Positions 8,609 through 17,570 of a stretch of DNA of 64,000 nt are shown here, one piece after another. Origin of the DNA: Paraburkholderia silviterrae (GTDB taxonomy: Bacteria; Pseudomonadota; Gammaproteobacteria; Burkholderiales; Burkholderiaceae); the NCBI RefSeq assembly GCF_004353915.1, contig NZ_SMRP01000029.1:1-64000 (forward strand), in the 5' to 3' direction. A program made the position numbers and the translations under genes. How positions within the stretch are numbered: position 1 is the first letter of the stretch; the number at the start of each line of letters is the position of its first letter. The notes under the pieces were generated by a model, which was not told the DNA's origin, did no database searches, and saw nothing but the letters and a program-made list of their open reading frames with translations.

Positions 8609-9562
8609 ATGGCATCTGCGATGGGACAGGGATTGCAGCATCGCACGGTGCTGCTCGATGAAGCGGTCGACGCGCTCGTGACGCGCGCGGACGGCATTTA
8701 TGTGGACGGCACGTTCGGGCGCGGCGGGCACAGTCGCGCGATCTTGGGCCGGCTCTCCGAAGCCGGGCGTCTGATCGCGTTCGACAAGGACCCGCTGGCG
8801 ATCGCCACGGCGCAGCAAGTGGGCGACGCGCGGTTCTCGATCGTGCATGAGAGTTTTGCTTCGCTGCGCGACGCCATGGCGGCGCGCGGGGTAGGGCGTG
8901 TGTCGGGCGTGTTGTTGGACCTGGGCGTGTCGTCGCCGCAAATCGACGACCCGGAGCGCGGTTTCAGTTTCCGCGCCAATGGTCCGCTCGACATGCGGAT
9001 GGACCCGACGCGCGGCGAGTCCGCCGCCGACTGGCTCGCGCGGGCCACGTTGCAAGAACTGACGGAGGTGATTCGAGATTATGGGGAAGAACGGTTTGCT
9101 TTTCAGATTGCAAAGGCGCTTGTTGCTCGCCGGGCAGAGTCCGACCGTCTCGGGCCTCTCGACAGCACGGGCGAGCTTGCCCAAATCGTGGCTAACGCCG
9201 TCAAAACCCGTGAGAAGGGTAAGGACCCGGCAACCCGCACCTTTCAGGCTATACGGATTCACGTCAATCAAGAGCTTGCGGAGCTGCAAGTCGTACTAGA
9301 AGCAGCGTTGTCGTTGCTGGAGCAGGGGGGGCGGCTCGTGGTCATCAGCTTTCATTCGCTGGAAGACCGGATCGTGAAGCGGTTCATGCAGGCGCAGGCC
9401 ACGGCGCCGGCGGTCGACCGTCGCCTGCCGATCCGCGCCGTCGACCTGCCCAGCCCGCCTTTGAAGCTCATCGGGCGTGTGTTCGCGAGCGACGAGGAAG
9501 TCGCCGCCAATCCGCGCGCCCGCTCGGCTGTGATGCGCATTGCGGAGCGCATCACGCCATGA
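8609..9562 (+). CDS. rsmH: 16S rRNA (cytosine1402-N4)-methyltransferase RsmH
   Basis: 317-aa SAM-dependent methyltransferase (formerly MraW) that modifies C1402 in the ribosomal P site. The SAM-binding motif DGTFGRGGHS is at residues 33-42; DLGVSSPQIDDPERGFSF and the late VVISFHSLEDRIVKRF motif are also diagnostic. Length matches the family. The initiation site is weak; ATG 8609 is used here, with a second ATG four codons later. Its last four bases overlap the ftsL start (ATGA). Confidence 0.95.
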   Translation: MASAMGQGLQHRTVLLDEAVDALVTRADGIYVDGTFGRGGHSRAILGRLSEAGRLIAFDKDPLAIATAQQVGDARFSIVHESFASLRDAMAARGVGRVSGVLLDLGVSSPQIDDPERGFSFRANGPLDMRMDPTRGESAADWLARATLQELTEVIRDYGEERFAFQIAKALVARRAESDRLGPLDSTGELAQIVANAVKTREKGKDPATRTFQAIRIHVNQELAELQVVLEAALSLLEQGGRLVVISFHSLEDRIVKRFMQAQATAPAVDRRLPIRAVDLPSPPLKLIGRVFASDEEVAANPRARSAVMRIAERITP

Positions 9563-9921
9563 ACCGTCTGAATATTTTCCTGCTGATCGTCGTCATGGGG
9601 TGCGCGTTGTCGGTCGTCAACGCCACCAATCAGCAGCGTCAGATGTTTTTCCAGTTGCAACGCGCGCAGTCGCAGGAGCGGCAGCTCCAGCAGGATTACG
9701 CACAGCTTCAATATCAGCAGAGCGCGCTGTCGCGGACGTCGCGCGTCGAACAAATCGCTACCGATTCGCTCAAGATGCAGCCCGTGACGACCGGACGCAC
9801 GCAATATCTGACACTCGCGCCAGGCGCCGCGAGCGCCGCTGACGCGCCCGTGCCCACCTCCGCGCCGGCACAGGGCGCGGCCGCTACCGCCACGAAGGGC
9901 CGTCGTGGGGGCACGCGATGA
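9559..9921 (+). CDS. ftsL: Cell division protein FtsL
   Basis: 120-aa bitopic inner-membrane protein of the FtsQLB complex, which links early and late divisome steps and activates FtsWI. A short cytoplasmic N-terminus is followed by one membrane helix (residues ~4-22), then a periplasmic coiled coil rich in Gln/Leu heptads (~25-70). The Ala/Pro/Thr-rich tail beyond residue 85 is poorly conserved. It overlaps rsmH and ftsI by ATGA junctions, implying translational coupling. Confidence 0.9.
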   Translation: MNRLNIFLLIVVMGCALSVVNATNQQRQMFFQLQRAQSQERQLQQDYAQLQYQQSALSRTSRVEQIATDSLKMQPVTTGRTQYLTLAPGAASAADAPVPTSAPAQGAAATATKGRRGGTR

Positions 9922-11813
9922 AAAAAGGCAATAACCGCAAAAGCGTCGCCTTTACCCCGAACCCGATTCTCTCGGTGCGCCTGCCGATGTGGCGCTCGAA
10001 GTTCGTCGTCTTCATGCTGTTCATGGCGTTCGTCGCGCTCGCCGCGCGCGCGTTCTGGATTCAGGGGCCGGGCAACGCGTTCTATCAGAAGCAGGGCGAG
10101 AGCCGCTATCAGCGCACGATCGAAATGCCTGCCACGCGCGGCAAGATTCTCGACCGCAACGGCCTCGTGCTCGCCACGAGCCTGCCCGTGCGCGCGATCT
10201 GGGCGATCCCCGAAGACGTGCCCGACGATCTCGGCGCCGACAAGCTCACGCAGCTCGGCACGCTGCTGGACATGTCGACGAAGGAGCTTCGCGCCAAGCT
10301 CTCCCAGGACAAGACCTTCGTCTACGTGAAGCGTCAGGTGCCGCTCGACGTCGCGCAAAAGGTCGCGGCGCTCGACATTCCCGGTGTGTATCAGCGTAAC
10401 GAATACAAGCGCTTCTATCCCGAAGGCCAGGTCACCGCTCACCTGATCGGCTTCACCAATGTGGAAGACGAGGGGCAGGAAGGCGTGGAGCTCTCCGACC
10501 AGAAGCTTCTCGCGGGCGTGCCCGGGATTCGCCACGTCATCAAGGACCGCGTGGGTCATATCGTCGAGGACGTGGACGAAGCGGTCGTGCCGCATAACGG
10601 ACAGGACGTCGAACTGTCGATCGACAGCAAGATCCAGTACATCGCCTATTCGAACCTGAAGGCGGCGGTGGAGAAGTTCAAGGCCAAGGCCGGTGCGGCG
10701 ATGGTGGTGGACGTGCGCACGGGCGAGGTGCTCGCGCTCGTGAACTATCCCACCTACAACCCGAACGACCGCTCGCACCTCACGGGCGAGCAGCTGCGCA
10801 ACCGCATCCTGACCGACGTGTTCGAGCCGGGCTCGATCATGAAGCCGTTCACGGTGTCGCTGGCGCTCGATTTGCATCGCGTCTCGCCGACTACACTGGT
10901 GGATACGGGCGGGGGCCACTTTACGCTCGACGGCGCGACGATCACCGACGACGCCGGGTTCGGTGTGCTCACCGTGGGCGGCGTGATCCAGAAGTCGAGC
11001 AACATCGGGGCGACCAAGATCGCCATGACGCTCCGGCCCGAAGAGATGTGGAACATGTATACCAGCATCGGTCTCGGACAGGCGCCGAAGGTCGGGTTTC
11101 CCGGCGCGGCGGCGGGCCGTCTGCGTCCGTGGAAAAGCTGGCGCCGCATCGAGCAGGCGACCATGTCGTACGGCTATGGCCTGTCGGTCTCGCTGTTCCA
11201 GCTCGCGCGCGCGTACACGGCCATCGCGCACGACGGCCAGATCCTGCCGGTGACGATCTTCCGCCACCCCGGCGACGACCAGCCGGTGGTGGGCACGCAG
11301 GTCTTCGCGCCCACCACGGCGCGCGAAGTGCGCACGATGCTGGAGAGCGTGGTCTCGAAGGACGGCACGTCGCCCGACGCGGCGGTGCCCGGCTACCGCG
11401 TGGGCGGCAAGTCGGGGACGGCGTACAAGCACGGTCCGCACGGCTACGACCACTCGAAGTACCGCGCGTCGTTCGTCGGCATGGCGCCGATGCCGAATCC
11501 GCGCATCGTGGTGGCGGTGACCGTCGACGAGCCGACGGCCGGCAGCCACTTCGGCGGCGCGGTGTCGGGCCCGGTGTTCTCGGGCATCGTCGGCGACACG
11601 CTGCGCTCGCTCAATGTGCCGCCCGACATGCCGGTCAAGCAACTCGTCGTGTCCGACGGCAGCGCTTCGTCGACCGCTGTCGCCAATGCGCCGTCCGCGC
11701 CCGCCGCAACGCTCAAGCGCGTCACGAACGGCCCTGCAAGCAAGCCCCCCGTCGGCGCGCGCCACATGACCGTCGCCGACAACGCGAAAAACCGTCCCGG
11801 AGTCGTCCGATGA
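9918..11813 (+). CDS. ftsI: Peptidoglycan D,D-transpeptidase FtsI (PBP3)
   Basis: 631-aa class B penicillin-binding protein, septal cross-linking enzyme that works with FtsW. Membrane anchor ~residues 28-46, pedestal/dimerisation domain, then the transpeptidase domain with S306-I-M-K309 (acylated serine), S360-S-N362 and K498-S-G-T501. The ~70-residue tail after the catalytic domain is Ala/Pro-rich and longer than in E. coli. ATGA overlaps at both ends (ftsL, murE). Confidence 0.95.
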   Translation: MKKGNNRKSVAFTPNPILSVRLPMWRSKFVVFMLFMAFVALAARAFWIQGPGNAFYQKQGESRYQRTIEMPATRGKILDRNGLVLATSLPVRAIWAIPEDVPDDLGADKLTQLGTLLDMSTKELRAKLSQDKTFVYVKRQVPLDVAQKVAALDIPGVYQRNEYKRFYPEGQVTAHLIGFTNVEDEGQEGVELSDQKLLAGVPGIRHVIKDRVGHIVEDVDEAVVPHNGQDVELSIDSKIQYIAYSNLKAAVEKFKAKAGAAMVVDVRTGEVLALVNYPTYNPNDRSHLTGEQLRNRILTDVFEPGSIMKPFTVSLALDLHRVSPTTLVDTGGGHFTLDGATITDDAGFGVLTVGGVIQKSSNIGATKIAMTLRPEEMWNMYTSIGLGQAPKVGFPGAAAGRLRPWKSWRRIEQATMSYGYGLSVSLFQLARAYTAIAHDGQILPVTIFRHPGDDQPVVGTQVFAPTTAREVRTMLESVVSKDGTSPDAAVPGYRVGGKSGTAYKHGPHGYDHSKYRASFVGMAPMPNPRIVVAVTVDEPTAGSHFGGAVSGPVFSGIVGDTLRSLNVPPDMPVKQLVVSDGSASSTAVANAPSAPAATLKRVTNGPASKPPVGARHMTVADNAKNRPGVVR

Positions 11814-13390
11814 GCGCCACGCGCACCCAGCATCCCGCGCACCGGCAGATCGCGGACGCACTCGCGTGGCTGCGCGCGCGCGTCGCGCCCGAAGCCGATC
11901 TGCACGCCGACACCCGTTCGCTCAAGGCGGGCGACGTGTTTCTTGCCTACGCCGTGGAAGGCGCCGACAACCGTTCGCATATCGAAAACGCGCTCGCGCG
12001 CGGCGCGGCGGCTGTCGTTTATCAGCCGGAAGGCTATACGGGCCAGTTCGACGCGGCGCAGGCGCAAAACGCGCTCGCCGTGCCGCAGCTCGATGTGCTC
12101 GCGGGCGAGATCGCGAGCGGCTGGTACGGCAACCCGAGCGACGCGATGCTCGTGGTCGGCGTGACCGGTACGAACGGCAAGACCTCGTGCAGCCAGTGGA
12201 TCGCTTCGGCGCTCACGGCGATCGGCCAGAAGTGCGCGATCGTCGGCACGCTCGGCAGCGGCTTTCCGGGCCAGCTCGTGCATACCGGCTTCACGACGCC
12301 CGACGCGCCGCAGCTGCAGCGCTCGCTCGCCCAGTTGCGCCAGCAAGGCGCGCAGGCCGTGGCGATGGAAGTCTCGTCGCACGCGCTGCACCAGGGGCGC
12401 GTGAACGGCACGTCGTTCAATGTCGCGATCTTCACGAATCTCACGCAGGACCACCTCGACTATCACCGCACCTTCGAAGCCTACGAGGCCGCGAAGGCGC
12501 GGCTGTTTGCGTGGCCGGGCCTGCACGCGGCAGTGATCAACGCCGACGACGCAGCGGGCCGGCGCCTGTTGGCCGCCGCGCACGGCAAGCTGCGCACGAT
12601 TGCGTACGGTGTGGCGACGGCCGCCGCCGACCTGCCCGCCGCCGACCTGCCCGCCGCCGATGCCTGGCTGCGCGCGAACGACGTGCGTGCGACGGCCACG
12701 GGCACTGCGTTCCATCTGGAATCGTCGGAGTGGGGCGAGGCGTACGTCGAAGTGCAGACGCTTGGTCTGTTCAACGTGAGCAACCTGCTGGGCGTGCTCG
12801 GGGCGCTGCTCGCGGCGAACGTGCCGCTCGTCGCGGCGCTCAACGAGCTCTCGAAGCTGCAGCCGGTGAACGGCCGCATGGAGCGCCTGGGCGGGCGCAC
12901 GGATCACGACGAGCCGCTCGTCGTGATCGACTATGCGCACACGCCCGACGCGCTCGAAAAGACGCTCGACGCCCTGCGCCCGATCGCGGCGGCGCGCGGC
13001 GGCCATCTCGTCTGCATGTTCGGTTGCGGCGGCGACCGCGATGCCACCAAGCGTCCGCTGATGGGTTCGATTGCCGAGCGGCTGGCCGATCAGGTCGTCG
13101 TCACGAGCGACAACCCGCGCAGCGAATCGCCCGCGGCGATCATCGAGCAGATCGCCGGCGGCATGCGCGAGCCCGCAAAGGCGCGCCGTATCGAGGACCG
13201 CGCGAGCGCGATCCTGCAGGCGGTGCGTGGCGCGGCAAAGGAAGACGTCGTCGTGCTGGCCGGCAAGGGGCACGAGGCAACCCAGGAAATCATGGGCAAG
13301 AAGCGCGCGTTCTCGGATCAGGATCACGCGCGGCTTGCTCTCGCAGCCCGTCCGACATCGGATCGGCATGGGCGCGGAGGTGGTGAATGA
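11810..13390 (+). CDS. murE: UDP-MurNAc-tripeptide synthetase MurE (meso-DAP adding)
   Basis: 526-aa cytoplasmic ATP-dependent ligase that adds the third stem residue to UDP-MurNAc-L-Ala-D-Glu. The P-loop TGTNGKTS is at 119-126. The D434-N-P-R437 motif is the signature for meso-diaminopimelate rather than lysine. The start at 11810 overlaps the ftsI stop (ATGA); upstream open frame is FtsI shadow. A perfect 15-bp tandem duplication at 12626-12655 encodes ADLPA twice in a surface-type region. Confidence 0.95.
   Translation: MSATRTQHPAHRQIADALAWLRARVAPEADLHADTRSLKAGDVFLAYAVEGADNRSHIENALARGAAAVVYQPEGYTGQFDAAQAQNALAVPQLDVLAGEIASGWYGNPSDAMLVVGVTGTNGKTSCSQWIASALTAIGQKCAIVGTLGSGFPGQLVHTGFTTPDAPQLQRSLAQLRQQGAQAVAMEVSSHALHQGRVNGTSFNVAIFTNLTQDHLDYHRTFEAYEAAKARLFAWPGLHAAVINADDAAGRRLLAAAHGKLRTIAYGVATAAADLPAADLPAADAWLRANDVRATATGTAFHLESSEWGEAYVEVQTLGLFNVSNLLGVLGALLAANVPLVAALNELSKLQPVNGRMERLGGRTDHDEPLVVIDYAHTPDALEKTLDALRPIAAARGGHLVCMFGCGGDRDATKRPLMGSIAERLADQVVVTSDNPRSESPAAIIEQIAGGMREPAKARRIEDRASAILQAVRGAAKEDVVVLAGKGHEATQEIMGKKRAFSDQDHARLALAARPTSDRHGRGGGE
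12626..12655 (+). repeat. 15-bp tandem duplication inside murE
   Basis: Two identical 15-bp units (12626-12640, 12641-12655) encode ADLPA-ADLPA, followed by a partial third. The unit is a multiple of three, so copy change would keep the frame. Confidence 0.8.
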
Positions 13391-14820
13391 CCATGCTTAC
13401 CCTGCGCGAAGCAGCGGCGCTGATTCCCGGCGCGAGCGTTCTCGGCGACGAGAACGCAACCTTCGAGCGCATCGCAACCGACAGCCGCACGGCCGGCCCC
13501 GGCGACCTTTTCGTGGCGCTCAAGGGCGACCGTTTCGACGCGCACGACTTCCTGTCCGAAGTGGCGGGGCGGCACGTGAGCGCGGCGCTCGTGTCGCGCA
13601 GCCCCGGCGACTGGCGCGTGCCGGCGCTGCGCGTGGACGACACGCGCACGGCGCTCGGCGCGCTCGCGCTCGGCTGGCGCCGCCGTTTCACGATGCCGCT
13701 CGTCGCGGTCACGGGCAGCAACGGCAAAACCACGGTCAAGGAAATGATCGCGTCGATCTTCGCAGCGGCAGTGGGCGAAGACGCGCGGCTCGCGACCGCG
13801 GGCAATCTGAACAACGACATCGGCGTGCCGCTCACGCTTTTGCGCCTGAACGCCGCGCACAAGCTGGCGGTGGTCGAGCTCGGCATGAATCACCCGGGCG
13901 AGACAGAGCTGCTCGCACAGTTCGCAGAACCCACCGTCGCGGTGGTGAACAACGCGCAGCGCGAGCACCAGGAGTTCATGGCGACGGTGGAAGCCGTTGC
14001 GCTCGAGCACGCGAGCGCGATCCATGCGCTCAAGCCCGAAGGCACCGCGGTATTTCCCGCTGACGACGCCTACGCAAGCATCTGGCGCGTGGCGGCCACG
14101 GGCTCGCGCGTGCTCGATTTCGCGCTGCACACGGACGAGCGTGCGCTCGAAGCGGCGGTGACGGGCAAGCTCGTGGCAGGCGCTGCGAATAGCACGGGCA
14201 GCCGCCTCGCGATTGCCACGCCTCAAGGCCATCTCGAAGTCGAGTTGCAGGTGCTCGGCGCACACAACGCGCACAACGCGCTCGCGGCCACGGCGGCGGC
14301 GCTCGCGGCTGGCGTTTCTCTCGACGCGATCCGCCGTGGCCTCGAAGCGTTCCAGCCTGTGAAGGGCCGCTTGCAAGTCAAGCGCGCGGCGCTTGGGGAA
14401 CTCGCGGGCGCGCTGGTGATCGATGACACCTACAACGCGAACCCCGATTCCGTGCGCGCCGCTGTCGACGTGCTGGCCTCGCACGCATCGCCGCGCGTGC
14501 TGGTGCTCGGCGACATGGGCGAAGTCGGCGACAACGGCCCCGCGTTCCACCGCGAAGTGGGCGCCTACGCGAAGGAGCGCGGCATCGACGCGCTCTACAC
14601 GCTCGGCGACGCGGCGCGCGACATCTCGGCGGCATTCGGCGCAGGCGCGCTGCACGCCGCCGGTGTGCCCGAGCTGATTCGCGCGCTCGCCGGCGCCGGT
14701 TACGGCGCAGGCGCAACGATCCTCGTGAAAGGCTCGCGCTTCATGCAGATGGAGCGCGTGGTGGCCGCCCTCACGAATCCGCAACCCCCTGCACCGGACG
14801 CCGCGTCCGGTGCGCACTGA
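13387..14820 (+). CDS. murF: UDP-MurNAc-tripeptide:D-Ala-D-Ala ligase MurF
   Basis: 477-aa ligase adding D-Ala-D-Ala to complete the pentapeptide precursor. N-terminal substrate domain, central ATPase domain with TGSNGKTT at 109-116, and C-terminal ligase domain containing DDTYNANPDSVRAA, typical of MurF. ATGA overlap with murE. A 20-base gap leads to mraY. Confidence 0.95.
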   Translation: MTMLTLREAAALIPGASVLGDENATFERIATDSRTAGPGDLFVALKGDRFDAHDFLSEVAGRHVSAALVSRSPGDWRVPALRVDDTRTALGALALGWRRRFTMPLVAVTGSNGKTTVKEMIASIFAAAVGEDARLATAGNLNNDIGVPLTLLRLNAAHKLAVVELGMNHPGETELLAQFAEPTVAVVNNAQREHQEFMATVEAVALEHASAIHALKPEGTAVFPADDAYASIWRVAATGSRVLDFALHTDERALEAAVTGKLVAGAANSTGSRLAIATPQGHLEVELQVLGAHNAHNALAATAAALAAGVSLDAIRRGLEAFQPVKGRLQVKRAALGELAGALVIDDTYNANPDSVRAAVDVLASHASPRVLVLGDMGEVGDNGPAFHREVGAYAKERGIDALYTLGDAARDISAAFGAGALHAAGVPELIRALAGAGYGAGATILVKGSRFMQMERVVAALTNPQPPAPDAASGAH

Positions 14821-14840
14821 AATTCGAAGGAATACAAGGC

Positions 14841-16010
14841 ATGCTACTGGCGCTGGCGCAATGGCTGCAGAATGACGCAAGCTTCTTGCGCGTGTTCAGT
14901 TATCTGACGTTCCGTGCGGTGATGGCGACCATCACTGCGATGGCGATCGGGCTTTTCCTCGGCCCGTGGGTGATCCGTAAGCTCACCGAAATGAAGGTCG
15001 GCCAGGCCGTGCGCACGGACGGCCCACAGACGCACCTCGTGAAGTCGGGCACGCCCACCATGGGCGGCGTGCTCATCCTGTTGGGCATCGCTGTTTCGAC
15101 GCTGCTGTGGGGCGACCTCACGAACCGCTTCATCTGGATCGTGATGCTCGTGACCTTTGGCTTTGGCGCGATCGGCTGGGTCGACGACTATCGCAAGGTC
15201 GTCTACAAGGACCCGCGCGGCATGTCCTCGCGCGAGAAGTATTTCTGGCAGTCGGTGATCGGCCTGTTTGCGGCGGTGTATCTCGCGTTCAGCGTGTCCG
15301 AGGCGAGCAACGTGCGCGTGTTCGATCTCTTCATGGCGTGGGTAAGGAGCGGCCTCTCGATGGGCCTGCCCGCCCGCGCGGATCTCTTGCTGCCGTTCCT
15401 CAAGTCGATCAGCTACCCGCTCGGCGTGTGGGGCTTCATCGCGCTCACGTATTTCGTGATCGTCGGCGCGAGCAACGCCGTGAATCTCACCGACGGCCTC
15501 GACGGCCTCGTGATCATGCCGGTCGTGCTCGTGGGCGCGTCGCTCGGCGTGTTCGCCTACGTGATGGGCAGCTCGGTCTACTCGAAGTACCTGCTTTTCC
15601 CGCACATTCCCGGCGCGGGCGAGCTCTTGATCTTCTGCTCGGCGATGGGCGGAGCCGGGCTCGCGTTCCTCTGGTTCAACACGTATCCGGCGCAAGTGTT
15701 CATGGGCGACGTGGGCGCGCTCGCGCTCGGCGGCGCGCTCGGCACCATCGCTGTGATCGTGCGTCAGGAAATCGTGCTCTTCATCATGGGCGGCATCTTC
15801 GTGGCGGAAACGCTCTCCGTGATGCTGCAGGTCACGTGGTTCAAGTACACGAAAAAGCGTTACGGCGAAGGACGCCGCATCTTCAAGATGGCGCCGCTGC
15901 ATCACCATTTCGAGCTGTCCGGCTGGAAAGAGACGCAGGTCGTCGTGCGCTTCTGGGTCATCACGCTGATGCTGTGTCTGATCGGCCTGTCGACTTTGAA
16001 GCTGCGTTGA
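14841..16010 (+). CDS. mraY: Phospho-MurNAc-pentapeptide transferase MraY
   Basis: 389-aa polytopic inner-membrane enzyme (about ten helices) transferring phospho-MurNAc-pentapeptide to undecaprenyl phosphate, giving lipid I. Motifs: DDYRK at ~115-119, the NLTDGLDGL catalytic loop at 215-223, and the HHHFE motif near the C-terminus (APLHHHFELSGW). A GAAGGAA ribosome site precedes the ATG. Confidence 0.96.
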   Translation: MLLALAQWLQNDASFLRVFSYLTFRAVMATITAMAIGLFLGPWVIRKLTEMKVGQAVRTDGPQTHLVKSGTPTMGGVLILLGIAVSTLLWGDLTNRFIWIVMLVTFGFGAIGWVDDYRKVVYKDPRGMSSREKYFWQSVIGLFAAVYLAFSVSEASNVRVFDLFMAWVRSGLSMGLPARADLLLPFLKSISYPLGVWGFIALTYFVIVGASNAVNLTDGLDGLVIMPVVLVGASLGVFAYVMGSSVYSKYLLFPHIPGAGELLIFCSAMGGAGLAFLWFNTYPAQVFMGDVGALALGGALGTIAVIVRQEIVLFIMGGIFVAETLSVMLQVTWFKYTKKRYGEGRRIFKMAPLHHHFELSGWKETQVVVRFWVITLMLCLIGLSTLKLR

Positions 16011-16052
16011 TCGGCACTACGGGTTCAACAAGGTAAGAAAGGGAAGCAAGCG

Positions 16053-17570
16053 ATGTTTGGCGAGAAGTTTCGGGATCGGCAAAAGCCGATGGTGCTCGTG
16101 CTGGGACTCGGCGAATCGGGGCTCGCGATGGCGCGCTGGTGCGCGCGCCATGGCTGCCGCCTGCGCGTCGCCGACACACGCGAGACGCCGCCAAACTTGC
16201 CCGAACTCGCCGCGCGCGGCATCGACGCGGACTTCGTCGGCGGTCCTTTCTCCACGGCACTGCTCGAGGGCATCGAGCTCGTCGCCATCAGCCCGGGCCT
16301 TTCGCCGCTTGCCGCTGACCTCGTGCCGCTGATTACCGCCGCGCGCGAGCGTGGCATCGAAGTTTGGGGCGAGCTCGAGCTCTTCGCGCAGGCGCTGCGC
16401 CATCTCGGCGAGAGCGGCTACGCGCCGAAGGTGCTCGCCATCACGGGCACGAACGGCAAGACCACCACCACGAGCTTGACGGGCATGCTCTGCGAGCGCG
16501 CGGGCAAGCGCGTGGCCGTGGCCGGCAACATCAGCCCGGCGATGCTCGACAAGCTCGCCGAGGCGATCGACAACACCGCGCTGCCCGACGTCTGGGTGCT
16601 CGAGCTATCGAGCTTCCAGCTGGAGACGGCGCACAGTTTCGCGCCCGACGCGGCGGCGATCCTCAACATCACGCAGGACCATCTCGACTGGCACGGCGGC
16701 ATTGACGCCTACGCAGCCGCGAAGGGCCGTATCTTTGGCGCGCAGACCACGCGTGTGCTCAACCGCGACGACGCGCGTGTAATGTCGCTCGCGAGCGTTC
16801 AAATGAGCGGCAACGCGAAGGTCGTGACTTTCGGCCTGACTGAGCCGCAGCGCGAAGGCGACTACGGCATCTCGCGCGACAACGGCATGCTCTGGCTGGT
16901 AGAGGCCCACGACCGCGACGCCACGGACGAGCCTGTCTCGCCGCGCCGCCGCAAGCAGCTCGACGCCGCGCCCGTGAATCTCACGATGAAGCGGCTAATG
17001 CCCGCGGACGCGCTGCGCATCCGCGGCCTGCACAACGCGGCGAACGCACTCGCGGCGTTTGCGCTTGCGCGCGCGATCGATCTGGCGCCTGCCGCATTGC
17101 TGCATGGCCTGCGCGAATATCGCGGCGAGCCGCATCGCGTGGAGTTGATCGCGTCGATCGAGGGCATCGACTACGTGGACGACAGCAAGGGCACGAATGT
17201 CGGCGCGACGGTGGCGGCGCTCGACGGCCTCGCGCAGCGCGCGGTGCTGATCGCGGGCGGTGACGGCAAGGGCCAGGACTTCGAGCCGCTCGCGGCGCCG
17301 GTGGCGTGCTGGTGCCGCGCCGTGATGCTGATCGGCCGCGACGCGCCCCAGATTCGCGCGGCGCTCGAAAGCACGGGCATCGCGCTTGCCGACCACGCCA
17401 CGCTGGAAGATGCCACGCGTGCGGCCACCGCGCTCGCTGAGCCGGGCGACGTCGTGCTGCTCTCGCCGGCGTGCGCGAGCTTCGACATGTTCAAGGGCTA
17501 CGCCCATCGTGCGGCGGTATTTCGCGACACGGTGGAAGAGATCGCCGCGGAACGGGGGACGATGATATGA
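16053..17570 (+). CDS. murD: UDP-MurNAc-L-Ala--D-Glu ligase MurD
   Basis: 505-aa ligase adding D-glutamate to UDP-MurNAc-L-Ala. Rossmann N-domain (VLVLGLGESGLAMARW, ~14-29), ATPase domain with TGTNGKTT at 131-138, and ligase domain with the DDSKGTN motif. It is about 65 residues longer than E. coli MurD; the excess lies around residues 265-310, a charged stretch (DRDATDEPVSPRRRKQ) just before the C-terminal domain. The stop overlaps the ftsW start. Confidence 0.95.
   Translation: MFGEKFRDRQKPMVLVLGLGESGLAMARWCARHGCRLRVADTRETPPNLPELAARGIDADFVGGPFSTALLEGIELVAISPGLSPLAADLVPLITAARERGIEVWGELELFAQALRHLGESGYAPKVLAITGTNGKTTTTSLTGMLCERAGKRVAVAGNISPAMLDKLAEAIDNTALPDVWVLELSSFQLETAHSFAPDAAAILNITQDHLDWHGGIDAYAAAKGRIFGAQTTRVLNRDDARVMSLASVQMSGNAKVVTFGLTEPQREGDYGISRDNGMLWLVEAHDRDATDEPVSPRRRKQLDAAPVNLTMKRLMPADALRIRGLHNAANALAAFALARAIDLAPAALLHGLREYRGEPHRVELIASIEGIDYVDDSKGTNVGATVAALDGLAQRAVLIAGGDGKGQDFEPLAAPVACWCRAVMLIGRDAPQIRAALESTGIALADHATLEDATRAATALAEPGDVVLLSPACASFDMFKGYAHRAAVFRDTVEEIAAERGTMI

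Noticed and set aside
11048..11809. N-terminal extension of murE inside ftsI
   Set aside because: It is out-of-frame ftsI sequence; the ATGA junction at 11810 is the real start.
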